From: Burhinus oedicnemus | Lineage: Eukaryota; Chordata; Aves; Charadriiformes; Burhinidae | Assembly: GCA_008921705.1 (NCBI GenBank) | Contig: VFFE01007256.1 | Span: 1,011,326 to 1,075,325, forward strand | DNA: 64,000 nucleotides | Direction: 5' to 3' | In this document: positions 1-12,400 of the stretch, piece by piece | Layout: the number at the start of each line of letters is the position of its first letter | How positions within the stretch are numbered: the stretch's first letter is position 1 | Made by a program: the position numbers and the translations under genes | Notes under the pieces: model-generated | What the model saw: only the letters and a program-made list of their open reading frames with translations | Told to the model about the DNA's origin: nothing | Database searches by the model: none

Positions 1-420
1 CGCTGAGCCGCTGCGGTAGCCCGGCAGGCTGCGAGCGGGTGCGCGCGGGGTGCCGGGGCACTCCCGGAGGCGGTGCCCGTTGGGGGCGGGCGGGGGGGCG
101 GCTCCTCGGCCGCTTCCCGCGGGGCGGGCGGTGGCTCGGCTGCTCGCGGGCTGGCACCGACTGGAGCGGCCGCCGACCACGGCGGAGCGATGATCCGCCG
201 GGAAGGTAAGAAGTGCCCTGCCCTGCCCTGCCTGCAGCGCCGGGCACCGCGGCCCGCTGCGCTCAACAAGTGTCTGCCCTGCCGGTTACCGGCACCAGGA
301 TTGCGCCCGGTGCCCCGCGCTCCTGCCGGGCAGCTCCCGCCTTCCCTCTTTCCCCGCCACGGGCTGAGCGGCCCTGCCTGGTGGACCTACGGGGTTGAGA
401 CCTGAGGACCGATTGCCCCA
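1..420 (+). promoter_or_regulatory. CpG-rich promoter and 5' leader of the L27-type DLG3 transcript
   Basis: Very GC- and CpG-rich sequence with Sp1-like GC boxes around 84-103 and no evident TATA box surrounds the first L27 coding exon. It drops to ordinary composition after about 420. I infer a CpG-island promoter; the transcription start is not visible and may lie before the window. Confidence 0.6.
190..205 (+). CDS. DLG3: DLG3 L27-form first coding exon (5 codons plus 1 nt)
   Basis: ATG at 190-192 with G at -3 encodes MIRRE plus the first base of an Asp codon, followed by a strong donor (AAG|GTAAG at 206). It resembles the very short first coding exon of the DLG1/SAP97 L27 form, where a few basic residues precede 'DTxRA'. 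The exon ends in phase 1 and the next acceptor (2268/2269) supplies AC to complete Asp. The reading frame upstream of the ATG stays open to at least 73 without another ATG, so this start is the natural choice. The exon is too short to prove by itself; its support comes from the phase fit and from the L27 exon that follows. Confidence 0.78.
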
Positions 421-3400
421 GCTACACGCCCTTCCCGGGCCGTAGGACACGTCCTGGTGCCACTGTGGCTCAGAGCGGGTGGCCGTAGGATGCTGTGCTT
501 GCAGCACCCTTGGGTGCTGTGGGGAGGGCGGGTGTGGGCCCGGCGGGGAAGGACCTCCTGTAAGTGGGACTTGTACCTTGAGATGGGCCCCGGACATCAC
601 GTGCTCTTTCCTGAGTGCAGCAGGAAGGGTGCTCTGGTCTCTGCCCTGTGCTGGGGGCACAGCATTTCCCTGCATGTGGTGGTCCGGGGCCAGAGCTCCC
701 CTGTCACCCGCTGCTGGTGGCCGTCAGCCTGGGGTGCATGCCGCTCTTTCTGTGCAGCCTGGACTGGGGTGGGATGTTCACACCAGGTTCAGTCTTTGTG
801 TCCTGGTGTGGTGGCCCCCGTTCTTAGCAGCTTCTGCTGCTAAGGTCAGGAATGACCAGGTGAAGATGACTCAACCCTGCTCGCGGGATGCTGGGCAGTG
901 TCTGAAGCCACTGGCTGAACTTGCAGAAAAGGAAGCCCTTAGTGATAACACAGGGCTGGGATGCCCATAAAGCCCACTAAATCTGGAGCTTGGGGTTGTC
1001 CCTGTTTTTCCTGGAGCCAGCGTGAAGCCCAGCTCTGAAGCAGGAGCTATTCATGCTTCCCCAGGCTCCTTTCTCTGTTCTGCTCCCACGATGAGTCAGT
1101 GTGGGCTGGTGACACAGGCAGGACCTCCTTCCCCTTTCGGCTGAGGAAGAGACGGGAAGGGAGCTGGCTGCACGAGCTGGGATGACAGGTGGCACGCACC
1201 CTAGCAGACACAGGCCCCCTTGTTCGATGACCTGAATTCCCTGCCAAGAGCCCTGGGATGAGCAGGGTCATCCTTTCTGCATGAGTTCCTGGGTTAAAAG
1301 ATGAGTCCCCAGCAGTGGCGGGACAGCTTCCCTGCCTCCTCACACAGACACTCTTTGTCTGTGGGCTGCCTGGGTGACAAAGGGAAATATTCACTGATAG
1401 GGCTGGGACAGGCTCAAGGTCCATGGGAGCTCCTCACCTGCCTGAGAGATGGGTCACATCTGAGGTGGAGCTGGACTGGTAGCTCTGGGTGTCAGCCCAG
1501 AGAAGCATGGAGATGTCCTGGCACAGAGAGATCATAGCTCTGCTATTTGAGGTCCAAGGTTGTCTCACAGCTATGGTGAGCCCAGTCTTTAACCAAGGCA
1601 TTTCTTCATGGCAGCCTCCAGCTCCCCTGCTGGCTAGCGTCCCTCCTTCCCTGACCACAAGGCATCATGGTCCTTTCCCACTGTGTCTGCTGCTGACCCC
1701 AGGCTGCTTGCTACGGGGAGCAATTCTTATGCTTCGCCCTGTAGAAACCCAAGTTTTGCCGCTTCTGTAGCTGAGCTGTTGGCAGTGTCTTGTGCTACGC
1801 AAGTGGGGCTACGCTCAGCTTTGCTGCAGCCATCTAGCCCCGCGTGGGAGACTGCAGCTCATAGCCCTGTGCAACTGGGATGCCTCCAGCTCCTGGACAG
1901 CTTCTCTACCTGGGAGGTGGCAGAGGTGCTCAGGCTGCCCAGTGCCATGGGGTTCAGAGGTGAGTCAACCTAGGTTTAGCCCCTGATTTTCAGGGTTGAG
2001 GAGGGCCAGCAGGCAGAACCACCTCCCCTCCAGCCCCTGCCTGGTTCTCCACCGTGGCCCCTCTGCACCTCGCAGCAGGGTTAGCTCTTCCAGGTAGGTG
2101 TAAGGAGGCTGCTTTTGCAGCTGGCTGACTCTTAAAAAATCTAGAGCTGGAAGGCAACTTGAGGCATTCTCCCTCTGCACCGCTCCAAGGCTGCACTGAA
2201 GTCTGCCCTGAAGACATCTGTCCATCCTTCAGTGTTAATGCCTTGTTACTCCTGTGTTGTCTCTGCAGACACTGAACGGGCAGTGGAAATTCTGACCAGA
2301 TACCAAAGCACCCTGCGGTCCCCGGAGGAGCAGGAGCTAAAAGCCTCCATTGGAAAGGTCTCGCACATCTTTCAAAGTGAACTCTTCCAGGCTCTGCTGG
2401 GTAAGCCCCTGCCTTGCGGTTCCTGGGGCTTTGTGGTCAGTGGGCTCTCCTGGAGGCCTGATCCTGCACAGGTGCCTGGTACTGACCAAGCTGAGCACAT
2501 CCTGGGCAAACACATGGGTGCCTGTAGCACCAGTGAGCTGGGGTACCTGTCCACTCCAGGGCTTGGGCAGGAGATATGGGGGTTGGGGCTGCAGTCACTG
2601 GATGTTCGTGATGTGAACAGGATTCCTCTGTCGGGTGATTGTGGCCTTCTTCATCAGGCCGTGCCAGATCTAGCCAGCACCCACTAAAGGATGCTGCAAT
2701 GCCGTGAGCACCCTCTGCGCAGTGCCACCGTGGTGTGGCCGCAGCCACTGCTGGGTCTCCAGCTCTGCTGCCATACCAAGGACACCCTGCCACGGCGCCT
2801 TGCTCCTCCCTGCACCCCTCGGCCTCATCACAACCTGCTACTTTCCATTCCTGCTGCCGACCCGAAGGGAAACTAAATTTTTTCTGGCTTTGAGAGAGAA
2901 TCCATGCATACTCAGCTGCTTTTGGGGTATTCTGGTCTTTCGTGCACTGAGACCTATGAGCACTTGCGAGTAACACACTGTGCAAGTGGCTCCATTTCAC
3001 ACAAGAAACAGACTTGGCAGTGAGGATCATCCTGGGGCTGGGCACCAGAAAAACGCTGTTTTGAGCGCAGCATAAAGCCCCCCATGTGGATTTAGACAAA
3101 CACAGCTGGAGTCTCGCCGGACTACGCAGCTTCTCCAGGCAGGACACATGGCTATCTAGCTGAACAAGGTCATCTGAAAATGCATTTTCTTTGCAAAGTG
3201 TTTTGGGGTTTTTTTTTTGTTTTTTTGTTTTGTTTTGGCTTGGTTTTTTTGTTTTGTTTTTTTTTTTAAAAACAAAATTTGATAGTTTTGGACTCTGAAG
3301 TTGCTCGGCTCTATTCCCTGCCACAGCAGACCAGATCCTGGCTGTACAGGTTCACTTAGGGCACTGATTTTGGAGGCAATCCCAGAAAACCATTTGCAGA

Positions 3401-6400
3401 AGCTGCAGTGTGCCGAGAGGGGCAGGAGCTCCTGCTCAGCTCCTCTCCTTAAGTCTTGCTTGCTGTGGGCCTCAGGGAAGCACATACAGCCCTGGCGGTT
3501 TCTGTTCCCAGGTCTCCTGGGAGAGAAGCTGAGTTTCCCTGCTGGCAAGGAAGGGAAAGCACCCCAGAAGCTCTGTGTCCCAGGGGCCCCGGGATGCAGA
3601 GCTCCATGCATGGTCTGTGCCTCATTCTTGGTGTGTCTTGACTCAAAGCTGTCTCAGCCCTGGTGCTCCCCCTCACCATCGCTCTTCTCTCTCACCTTTC
3701 CTCTCACCTTTCCTGCACACCTCTGCAGCCAGAGACCCATTTCTGTGCCCACAGAGCCCCGAGTTGCCAGCAGCTCCTCTCTGCTTCAGGTTATCCATTG
3801 AAAATGAAATACAACTATGGGATAAGTGGTGTGTCCTGAGCTATTTTATTCCCTCCTTTCTTTGTTCTTGCTGTTGGAGCATCACCTGGAGGCTTTCGGC
3901 CCCAGCATGTCCTTGTGCAGGGCTTGCGCTGGGACATCTGTGCCCATCAGCAGCAGAGACATGCGGCAAGGGAGGGCTCCCCAGGGCTGTGGGCAGAGGA
4001 CCAACGTGCAGCTCTTTTCTTGCCTCTTCATTTATATCCCCTCCCAAAATCGTCCCCAGCCTACAATTAGCCCCAAGCTGGAGGCAGCGGTCCCTAGCAG
4101 AGCTGTGATCACCTTGGCAAATCTGATACAAGCCCAACACCCCTGGCTGCGTTTGTGTGCTCTCCCTGGGGCTGCGTGAAGGCAGCAAAGCAGCTTTCCC
4201 AAAGCCCGGGGCTGTTCGTATTAGTACAAAAGTGTTATGGAGAGAGTGTAGCTGGAGAGAGCCCGTCTGCACAGACTGAGCTGGCTGCAGTTGGCACACC
4301 AACGCTGCACAGACTTCCCAGCTCTCTGCTTTAAACTGTCTGTCTTGGTGTCCTGTCAACGCTGGCACGAGGGAGTGTCGCTTGATTGCTGGTGACCTTT
4401 TCAACTGGTTTAACAGGATATTAGTTCCCCATGCCAGAGCGAGCTTTCTCGAGATATGTTTACCTAACTAGGAATTTACAATCATTACTTACACACACAC
4501 ACACACACACCCCTGGAGTGTGGGTTTGTGAATTCCTCCATCCCTGTGTGGACACGTATGATGCTGTGTCTGGCTGCGTGCTTGCTCTGCCTGTGCACAG
4601 CTGGCATGCACTAGGGACACTAGGTGTCCACAGTCCAGCCTCACTGGAGTGCAGTGACAGCTCTAGGAGGGTGGTGGAGCATTTCTATTTTATTTATTTT
4701 TCACCCCCTCTTTTCCCAGTGGGTTGCTGTGTCTCTGTCTGAAGTTTGCTCAGAGTCATGGAGCTGGTTCAGAGTTTATCTGAGGGAAGAGGATTTGCAG
4801 GAGAGCCGTGGGGATGCCTCCCAGTGCAGAGGCTCCCATCGCACTGCCCCTCACTGTGCCAGATGCTTCTGGCTCAGGAAAGGTCTCAGCCTGCAGAGGT
4901 CCATCCTCTTGCAGCCTTCCAGCAACATGGGCTTGCTTTTTTTCAGCCCCTGGGGAACATGAATGCACGAGCATAGTACACCCCTGCCCTCAGATCGCCT
5001 GCTCCTACAGGTGATGCTCTCCTAAGACGTGTGTTGGCTGGCTTCAGTTTGAACACCAAATGCCTTATGCCATAGTAGAGCTACCAGAAGCACCAAACAT
5101 CATGGAATTTTCCAAGTGGGGCCACATGAGAAATGCCAGGGATATGGCTTTCCATATGCTTTTTTTTTTTAGAATAAGCTGTTTTGTGGACTCCAGAAGC
5201 CCCAGTTTGCCCAGCTCCGGGGGCGGGGGGAGGGGGACGGGAACAGGGATCTGCTTCATCCCAGATAAAGCCTGTGTGGTGTCCAGGGCTGGATGTATCT
5301 GTTGCCGGGAACGTGCCCAGTGTTGCTGTGTGCATGCACTGTTTTCTGCCAGACTGTGAGCACAGCACAGCCCCTTAAATCCTTGTGACCACCATGCCAG
5401 GCTCAACTCCCTCTCCCAGGAGCTGCCCGTGCCCCGGGGCACGCTGACCCTGCCAGGATGGCTCCTGGCCTGCGGCAGCTGGCTCGGCACTGCGCAGCGA
5501 TGAGGGGGCTGCTCCATGCTGGAATGCGCCAGCCCCTGCTCCGCACACGTGAAATTCCTTAGCGGCGCAGAAGGGAAAACAGACTGTGCTGGCTCCCTCC
5601 TCCCTGCCCCTCTCTCCCTGCTCTGAGGCCACAGAACCAAGCGTGTGACTTGCAGGGAAACAGCCCAGCAAAAGGGCGTGTGAGGAGCCTGGGCTTGGGG
5701 ACGCTGGGGCAATGGTGGCCCTGCTTTCCCTCTGCTCCCCAGACCCCCTTGGGGAGATGCTTGGGCCCATCTGGTGCCGCTGGAGAGGACAAGGCTCGCA
5801 CACAGAAGCAGGTCCCTGGCCTTTCCTTCCCGGAGCCAGGGCTGAAAGGGGCCGTTGTGCCCATCACGGCGGGCGCAGCCGGGTGGACAGGCAGGGTTTG
5901 TGTGCACTCGGCCACCCCGGCTGCCAGCAGCCCGAAGGGAAGCACTCCTCCCGAGAGCTCTCTGGCGCTTGGCTCTTCTCCCATGCCTGAACGGTGGCTG
6001 GCGCAGACCCCAATGAGGTCCTGTCGGCTGCTCGGCCCCCCCAACCCTCCCCTCTGGCCCCTTTTACCCCCCTTGTGCCCTGCTGCTGCGGAGGCACAAG
6101 GAGAGACAGGCTCTTGCTGACCCATGGTGCTTCCCTGAGTGCAAAACTCCAGCCAGGCACTCGGCTTGCCAGCAGCACTGCTGGGGATGGCGGCTGCAGC
6201 TTAACACGCTGGCTGCAGGAGGCAGGGTGAAAAAGTGGAGGAATCTGGAGGATTCCCAGCCCTGTGGACTCCTCGTTTTGTAAATTAGCCCATAGCCAAG
6301 GATGGAAAATCATAGCTTGCTTGAAAGCACTGCTGTGGCAGCCAGAGGTGTGAAACCTCCTGGCAGCAGTGGGGCTGAGGCTGGGAGCCTGGTGCGAGGC

Positions 6401-9400
6401 TGGAGTTTCTGCTTGAGGTAAATGCGGTGACACTGCTGGTGACAGTGCATGCGTCGGGGAAGCAATGTAATTTTCTGGAAGTGTGCATGCTGGCTGGCAT
6501 AAGGGCACTGCATCAGCCCTTGGATGTTGGTGCTATAGAAATACTTAATGACACTTACTTGATGTATTGACCCCAGGAGGAAATTGTTGGACAAATTCTA
6601 ATCTCTGTAAATCTTAAGTTACTCTTCCTTATTAGATCCAGAGTGGATTTACGCTGTCATCAAACAGAAATTCAGCTGTAAGACAGAATATGGAGTGTCA
6701 TCTTTTGCTACCCCAACATCCTTTTACTGAGGCTTTTCAGGTAGCATCGCTCTTAAAGCGTGCAGGTGAGGCAGGCTTGTGTGCAACTTTTGATGCCCAT
6801 AAGAAAAGAAGGAAACTGGCATATATTTAAATTATCTTTAATGCCACATGCACGTGTGTCGTAAAATGTACTCCTGTCAGGGCCGTGCCCTTCGCTGCCT
6901 GAACCCCATCCCCAAGTCGTGAAACTCCGCTAATCCCTGGTGCCAGCAATGATTCCCTCTCCTGGCAAGTGTCTAAAACGGGCTGAGGGATTTGGAGGTG
7001 GAGAGTGGAGGCTTCGGTGGACAAGATTCCTGCTCCACAGGCACCTTACCAGCTTGGCTGCCCCAGGCTGTGTTCCTGTAGCAGATGGGTGACAAACGGG
7101 GATGCCAGCAGTGGTGCACCCCCGTGACAGGGCCGCTCAAATCCTGTTTTCATTTGTGCAAAGTTTTGTGCGTTCCCAGCGTAATCCACGCAGCCAGGAG
7201 CCCCTGCTATCTCGTTATGCAATGGCTATTTTTATAACCAGAAGGGAGAGATGTTTTTGCATGAAAACAAAGTCCCGTTTGTCTGGCTGCATGATGACTG
7301 CTTGCTGTGACCTCATGTCTGATTTGGGAGGGCTTTAGGGGCTGCCAGCAGCACACTCGGCACCTGGGGGGCTGCAGAGGGGATGCCCCAGGCACGGTGG
7401 CTGGATCTGGGGACTCCCACTCCTCCTGTCATTGCCAGCTGCCCCATTTCTCCCAGGGCACAGGACAGAGCCTGGTAATGATGCAGCGTGAAGCAGCAGC
7501 TCCAAAAGCGGCATCGATGCCAGGCAGTGGCACGGTGCTCCCTGGACTTGGGCGGCTGCAGTGCCTGACTGGGCTCCCTGTGGGCACAAAGTCGTTCTGC
7601 TGGCAGACGAGATTTATAGCAGCTTTTTCCCTGTGGCTGGGAGGTCACCAGGCAGCCCTGGGAACTGGGGATGAGGGATGATTCTGCTCCCTGTCCCGTC
7701 TGCAACATGGATGTGCTGCCACCATGCATGGGCATGTGGTTGAGCATGGGGAGAGGATGGGGACTTAGGTCTGGGGGCACAATCCTGCTCTGTGAAAACC
7801 TCCCTGGGAAACAGCCTTGGGCAGTGCTCAGCACGTCCCTGCTTACACTGCCCGGCGCTCACCAGATTTCCTTTGGAAATCTTTATAAAGTAGGCATTTA
7901 ATATCCCGTGGTGCCTCGGTGTGGCATAGTTTCAGGTAAGAAATCACACACTGAAGGGCTGGCGCAGCCACTTCATCCCCAGCTCCCCAGGGAGCGCCGG
8001 GGGAACGGCCACAGCCCCCTCTCGCCGAGACCCACTGCTTGCCTTTGGGGTTGCTCACAGGAGAGGGGCTCTGCAGCCTTCTCTGCAGCGTACACAGGTA
8101 CAGAAAATGAACTCAGGTTTCTGCTGCGGCTTTCGCCACTCCGAGTGCTTAGTTATGCTGCCGTGACTTTTTGGCCCTGCCGACTCCACCAGGCTTCCTG
8201 TTTCCCAGGTGCTTGAAGGGATTTATTACTTTTTTATGCGTTTTGCAAGGTGTTTACCAAACTCTTTTGGCTGACCTTTTGGAGTTTTACCTTTAACCTG
8301 GCAGCATTTACCATCCTTTCTGTTTTTCTCATTTGGATACAGCTTTAGCTGTTTAGATGAACATCCTCTCGCTTTTAATAGTCTCCCTTCCCCTGCAGTC
8401 CAGCCTTGCTTTCCTCCCTTTTGCCTTTCCAGTATCCTCCAGCCAGGCACTGTGGCGTTTGCTCTGATGTCCCAGTGGGGTCTCTCTAAATAGGCTCAGT
8501 GCCTCCCATAAATGTTTTACCCTCTGTTTTTTGATGTAGTTCCCTTTCTGAAGTTAAATGCTTCTGCAATGGATACATTGGCTTCCGTTGCTCCTATAGA
8601 GGTGCTGGATCTGGAGGTCTGTGCCTGACCTGGCTCTGGAGATGAGCTGGGGGTGGCTGGGGGCCGGCAGCTGCCTGAGTGCATGGTAGTGGGGGCTTCC
8701 CTAGGGAGGAGCAAAGCCCACTGCAGCCCTGCTGCTCCCTGCAATCCTCTGCATGTGACCGGGAGAGGGTAAAATGCTCCTGGCAAGGGTAGGAGAAGGT
8801 CTGGGCTCCCATGGCCCCTCTGGAGCTACACCTAAGTGGCAGCTGCCATCAGGTCCTGGCTGTCATCCTGTAACTGTCTCTGGAGCAGCGAGGGCTGGGA
8901 TATCCCATTCTCGCACATTTCTCTTGAGCCACTAGGACTCACCGCAGTGGACTCAGGTCCTTGGAGCCCAGAGTGAAGATACCTGGCATCTGCTTGTGGC
9001 AGTGTGCAGGCTGCCAAGCGGGAAGAGGGAATTTATTGAGGAAGGAGCTGGAGATAACACAGCTGTAGCCATCGGCTTTAGAGCTTGCACACTGTGAGCC
9101 TGCTGTCCTAGTGCCCTGTGCCCTCTCTGCCTGTCCCGGTGGGAAGAGAGCCCCGCCGTGGCCCAGGGGAACTGGGGAGCTGTCATGGGGAGGGAAAAAC
9201 CTGGCAGTGTCAGGGCAGGCAGGGGCTGCCTGGCGCAGGAGGCTTCTCGAAGCAAAAGGGACACGGGACCATGCATGGGGCTGGCACAGCCTGGGGGAGA
9301 GCGGGATGGGGTGTGTTTATGATTGATGTTGCTGAGGATGGTTTGCTCTTAGTCCCCATGAAGCGTTTGGTCACTGCTCCATGGAAATCCTGTGGCTTCC

Positions 9401-12400
9401 GCAGGCACGGGGCACTGTGTGCTGAGCCAGGCACCCCATTGCACCTCTTGCCTTGCAGGGCGGGCACAGTGGGGAGCCAGCAGAGCCCTGTCCCAGCCCA
9501 TCACTCAGGGGCAAGCCTCTCGCAGAGGGCTCAGACCGATGATGGGGGCAGAGCGGGCGGGCACAAGTGCTGCACCCCATGCAGGATGCCGGCACTGGGC
9601 TGCCTCCCTGGTCCTGTGGATGTTTCTCCTGCTGTTTTTGCAGATATTCATGAATTCTACGATTTCACACTGCGCTCCTCACCCGTGCAGCCTCCCAGCC
9701 CAGACGCACGTCACGGCACAGCCAGGCAGCACCATAGTGCCAGCGAGCCCTGCTCCACAGTCACACCCGGAGTGCCCCAAAACCTCCCCAAGGTAAGAGC
9801 CATTCTGGCATGATGCTGCAGGGCCAGACCCCGCACACTCCTGCACCAAGCAGGAGGCAAGGGGCACGGGAGGCAAGGGGCACGGCAGCCCAGCCAGCTC
9901 ACACCCGGAGTGTTTCCACATCTCCTCTGTCATAGCTTGGCTCATTAATGAGGCAACTTCTCTGGTTCACAAGTGTTAATTGAATTACTCCTAATACAAA
10001 TAGCTTCAGCTTCAGCTCTGGTTCCTGCTCTGCTGTTGCAGCTGGATTAGTTGCTCCTGTCTGACGCTGTCTCCCATGGAGACATTTCGGCTTCTCTGAT
10101 CTAGCCACATTGCAGGCTGCTTTTGATAAGTGAAGTAGGTTGAGTCTTTTAAGTTTCCCTTTTCAGGAATTTTTTCCAACTCTCAGATAACTTCTGTCTC
10201 TCTTATTTGCATTCTCTTTAATTTTCAATGGCCTTTTAAAAGATATGGCACCAGGTGGGGGAGGCAGGAGTTGAGCAGTAGGGTCTCAGTTATCTCAAAG
10301 GCACCAAGCTAAACAAAATTGCCTTGTGCCTTTGCAGGCCCCCTTCCCATCCCTCTCTCACTGCCTTGTGCCCTGCCAAGGGATGCTGTGGAATCCCCCT
10401 GAACTGGGGATACAGGAACATTTGGGCAGAAATGCAAAAATTTGGGGATTCCTCCTTTCAGTGAAATAATCCTATCAGATAAACACCATATTTCTGCCTC
10501 ACGGACTGAACTGGCTTCCTGTCATATACCTGTGGGGACACCAAATTTGAGTGGCACACGGGGACAATGGAGCTGAACGATGTCACCTAAGAAGGAACAC
10601 TTCAAAGGAGTTTGATGATCAAGAACAGGGGGGACAAAACTGTCCACCATCAGTGCAGGAGATATGTGTCCCCCTCTGACTCAGGAACCATTTTAGTCCC
10701 AGTTTTTCTTGACCCCCCTTCACATTGACAGTCCCTCTATTCAAAGGCAAACCTGCATATCTGGTCTGTGTTTATGAATGAATTTTTAGCAATGTTATAC
10801 TATAGGCAGTGGGATCCCACTTTGGTTTTTTGGGTCTCCTGTAGTCTCGATCCTCCCACCGGCGAGCTCTGCTGGCAACAGCCACCGGTCTCTGCAGCCA
10901 GGCCAGTCCGCAGGGGCCCGAGGAGATATGACAGTCAATAAGGATATTTAAACATCAATGTGGAAGCAAGCAGGGAAGCAGCCATGGGCCTGGCGCAGCC
11001 AGCCTGAGGGGCACTCCTGCTTCCCCCGCAGTGCCCTGTGCCCAGTGGGGATGAGCAAAGCAGCTGGTCTTGGGGCTTCCCTGCACCGAACACGGCCCAA
11101 GCCCATCGACGCCATCAAATCCCTCCTCCTTTCTCCAAAAAAAGTGTTTGAGGCACTTTGTGTTGCTGAAACATGAAATGCAACAGGGAGCTGCCTCCGC
11201 CCGGCAGTGGGACAGCCCCGGAGTCCCCTGCCTGCAAGCCTCCATCCCAGTGGAGCAGTGACCCCGCTGCCCATGGGCCAGTGCCAGGGCAGGCAGTCAT
11301 GGGCAGTGGGATGCTCACTGAAGGCTGTATGAGCCCCCTGCATAGGGGAAAGCTCATTTTGGCCCTTCCAGAAGCGGGGGGGGGCCTGGAGGCAGCTTGC
11401 CTGCCCTACCTGCATGTACCCCCTGTCTCGTTTCAGGATCTGTCCGGGGATGGTGAGCGGAGGCTTCCCGAAGGGGCTGGGGACAGCGCGCCGGGAACAC
11501 CACCTCGGCTAGTGAGGGTGACGGCACGGAGGACAGAGGCACCGGCCAGCATCTGCAGCCTGGTACTCGGGTCTCACAGCACCCTGCCCCAGGTGAGCCT
11601 CCGTGCACCCCACGCTGCATCCCACCCTGCCAGCCCGGCCGGCAGCTGGCACTGAGGGGACAGCACCAGGGCTGTGTGCCCGAAGCACTGCAGGGACGGT
11701 GCTGGGGAGGCATTTTCCTCCCCTGGGGCTGGCAGTGTTTCCTCATGGCTATTCTGGTGATACTCAGGCTAGGAAATCTAGCAGTCATCTGTGCCAGGGG
11801 CTGGAGGACACTGAAATCATCCCCTTGCATTAGCATTTACCATGGCCCGGTGTCACCGCCGGGGCTGGGAGGGCAGGTGGGTACGGTGCAGAAATAAAGA
11901 TGCTGCGTGGAGCTGGAAATCCTCCCAGCCCTGTCCCTCTCATCCCCAGCTCTGGCACACTCCCACGTTGCAGATTTCCGTATTTTTTTCTCTGAGCTCT
12001 TAAATGGCAGGTCCATTCCTCAGCTTACTGGGAGCTTTTCTCTGCTGTCTCATTTACCTGGAAACGCCATTTATTTGGATGTGCATCGTAAATCGCAGCT
12101 GCCTCCTGGTGCGAGTGCATCGTTTGGGCTACACATTTGAGGGGAGTTTTAGGGACAAACAAAGGGCAAAATGCACTTTTGGGAGGGCTGAAGTGGCCAG
12201 GATGGATGGAGCTCACCACAGATTTAAAATTATATGAAAACGTTGTTTTCCTTGGCACAGTTTGAAATAATGCTTATTTGCTAAGTCAAAGTCTTCTTCC
12301 AAAATATTTTAAATACAAAAATTGCTCTGCTTCTTTTCTCTCCTTTTTAAATGTTTCCCTTCTTATTCTGGACTGCAATAAAATGGGTAACACCCCATTT

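Larger units (their letters stand above)
2401..9643 (+). other. Intron 2 of the L27-form transcript
   Basis: 7.2 kb with no supported exon. It holds a T/G-rich low-complexity tract (3200-3272), a CA microsatellite (4490-4511) and a candidate regulatory block (7110-7330). Open frames here are the short random ones expected in GC-rich DNA. Confidence 0.7.
9793..11436 (+). other. Intron 3 of the L27-form transcript
   Basis: 1.6 kb without an exon. It contains a 16-bp tandem duplication at 9851-9882 and an A/T-rich block with TAAT motifs at 9935-10110. The remainder is unique sequence. Confidence 0.7.

Noticed and set aside
2437..3324. Minus-strand open frame of 295 codons
   Set aside because: Runs through the T-rich tract (poly-Lys/Asn/Thr when translated) with no recognisable domain.
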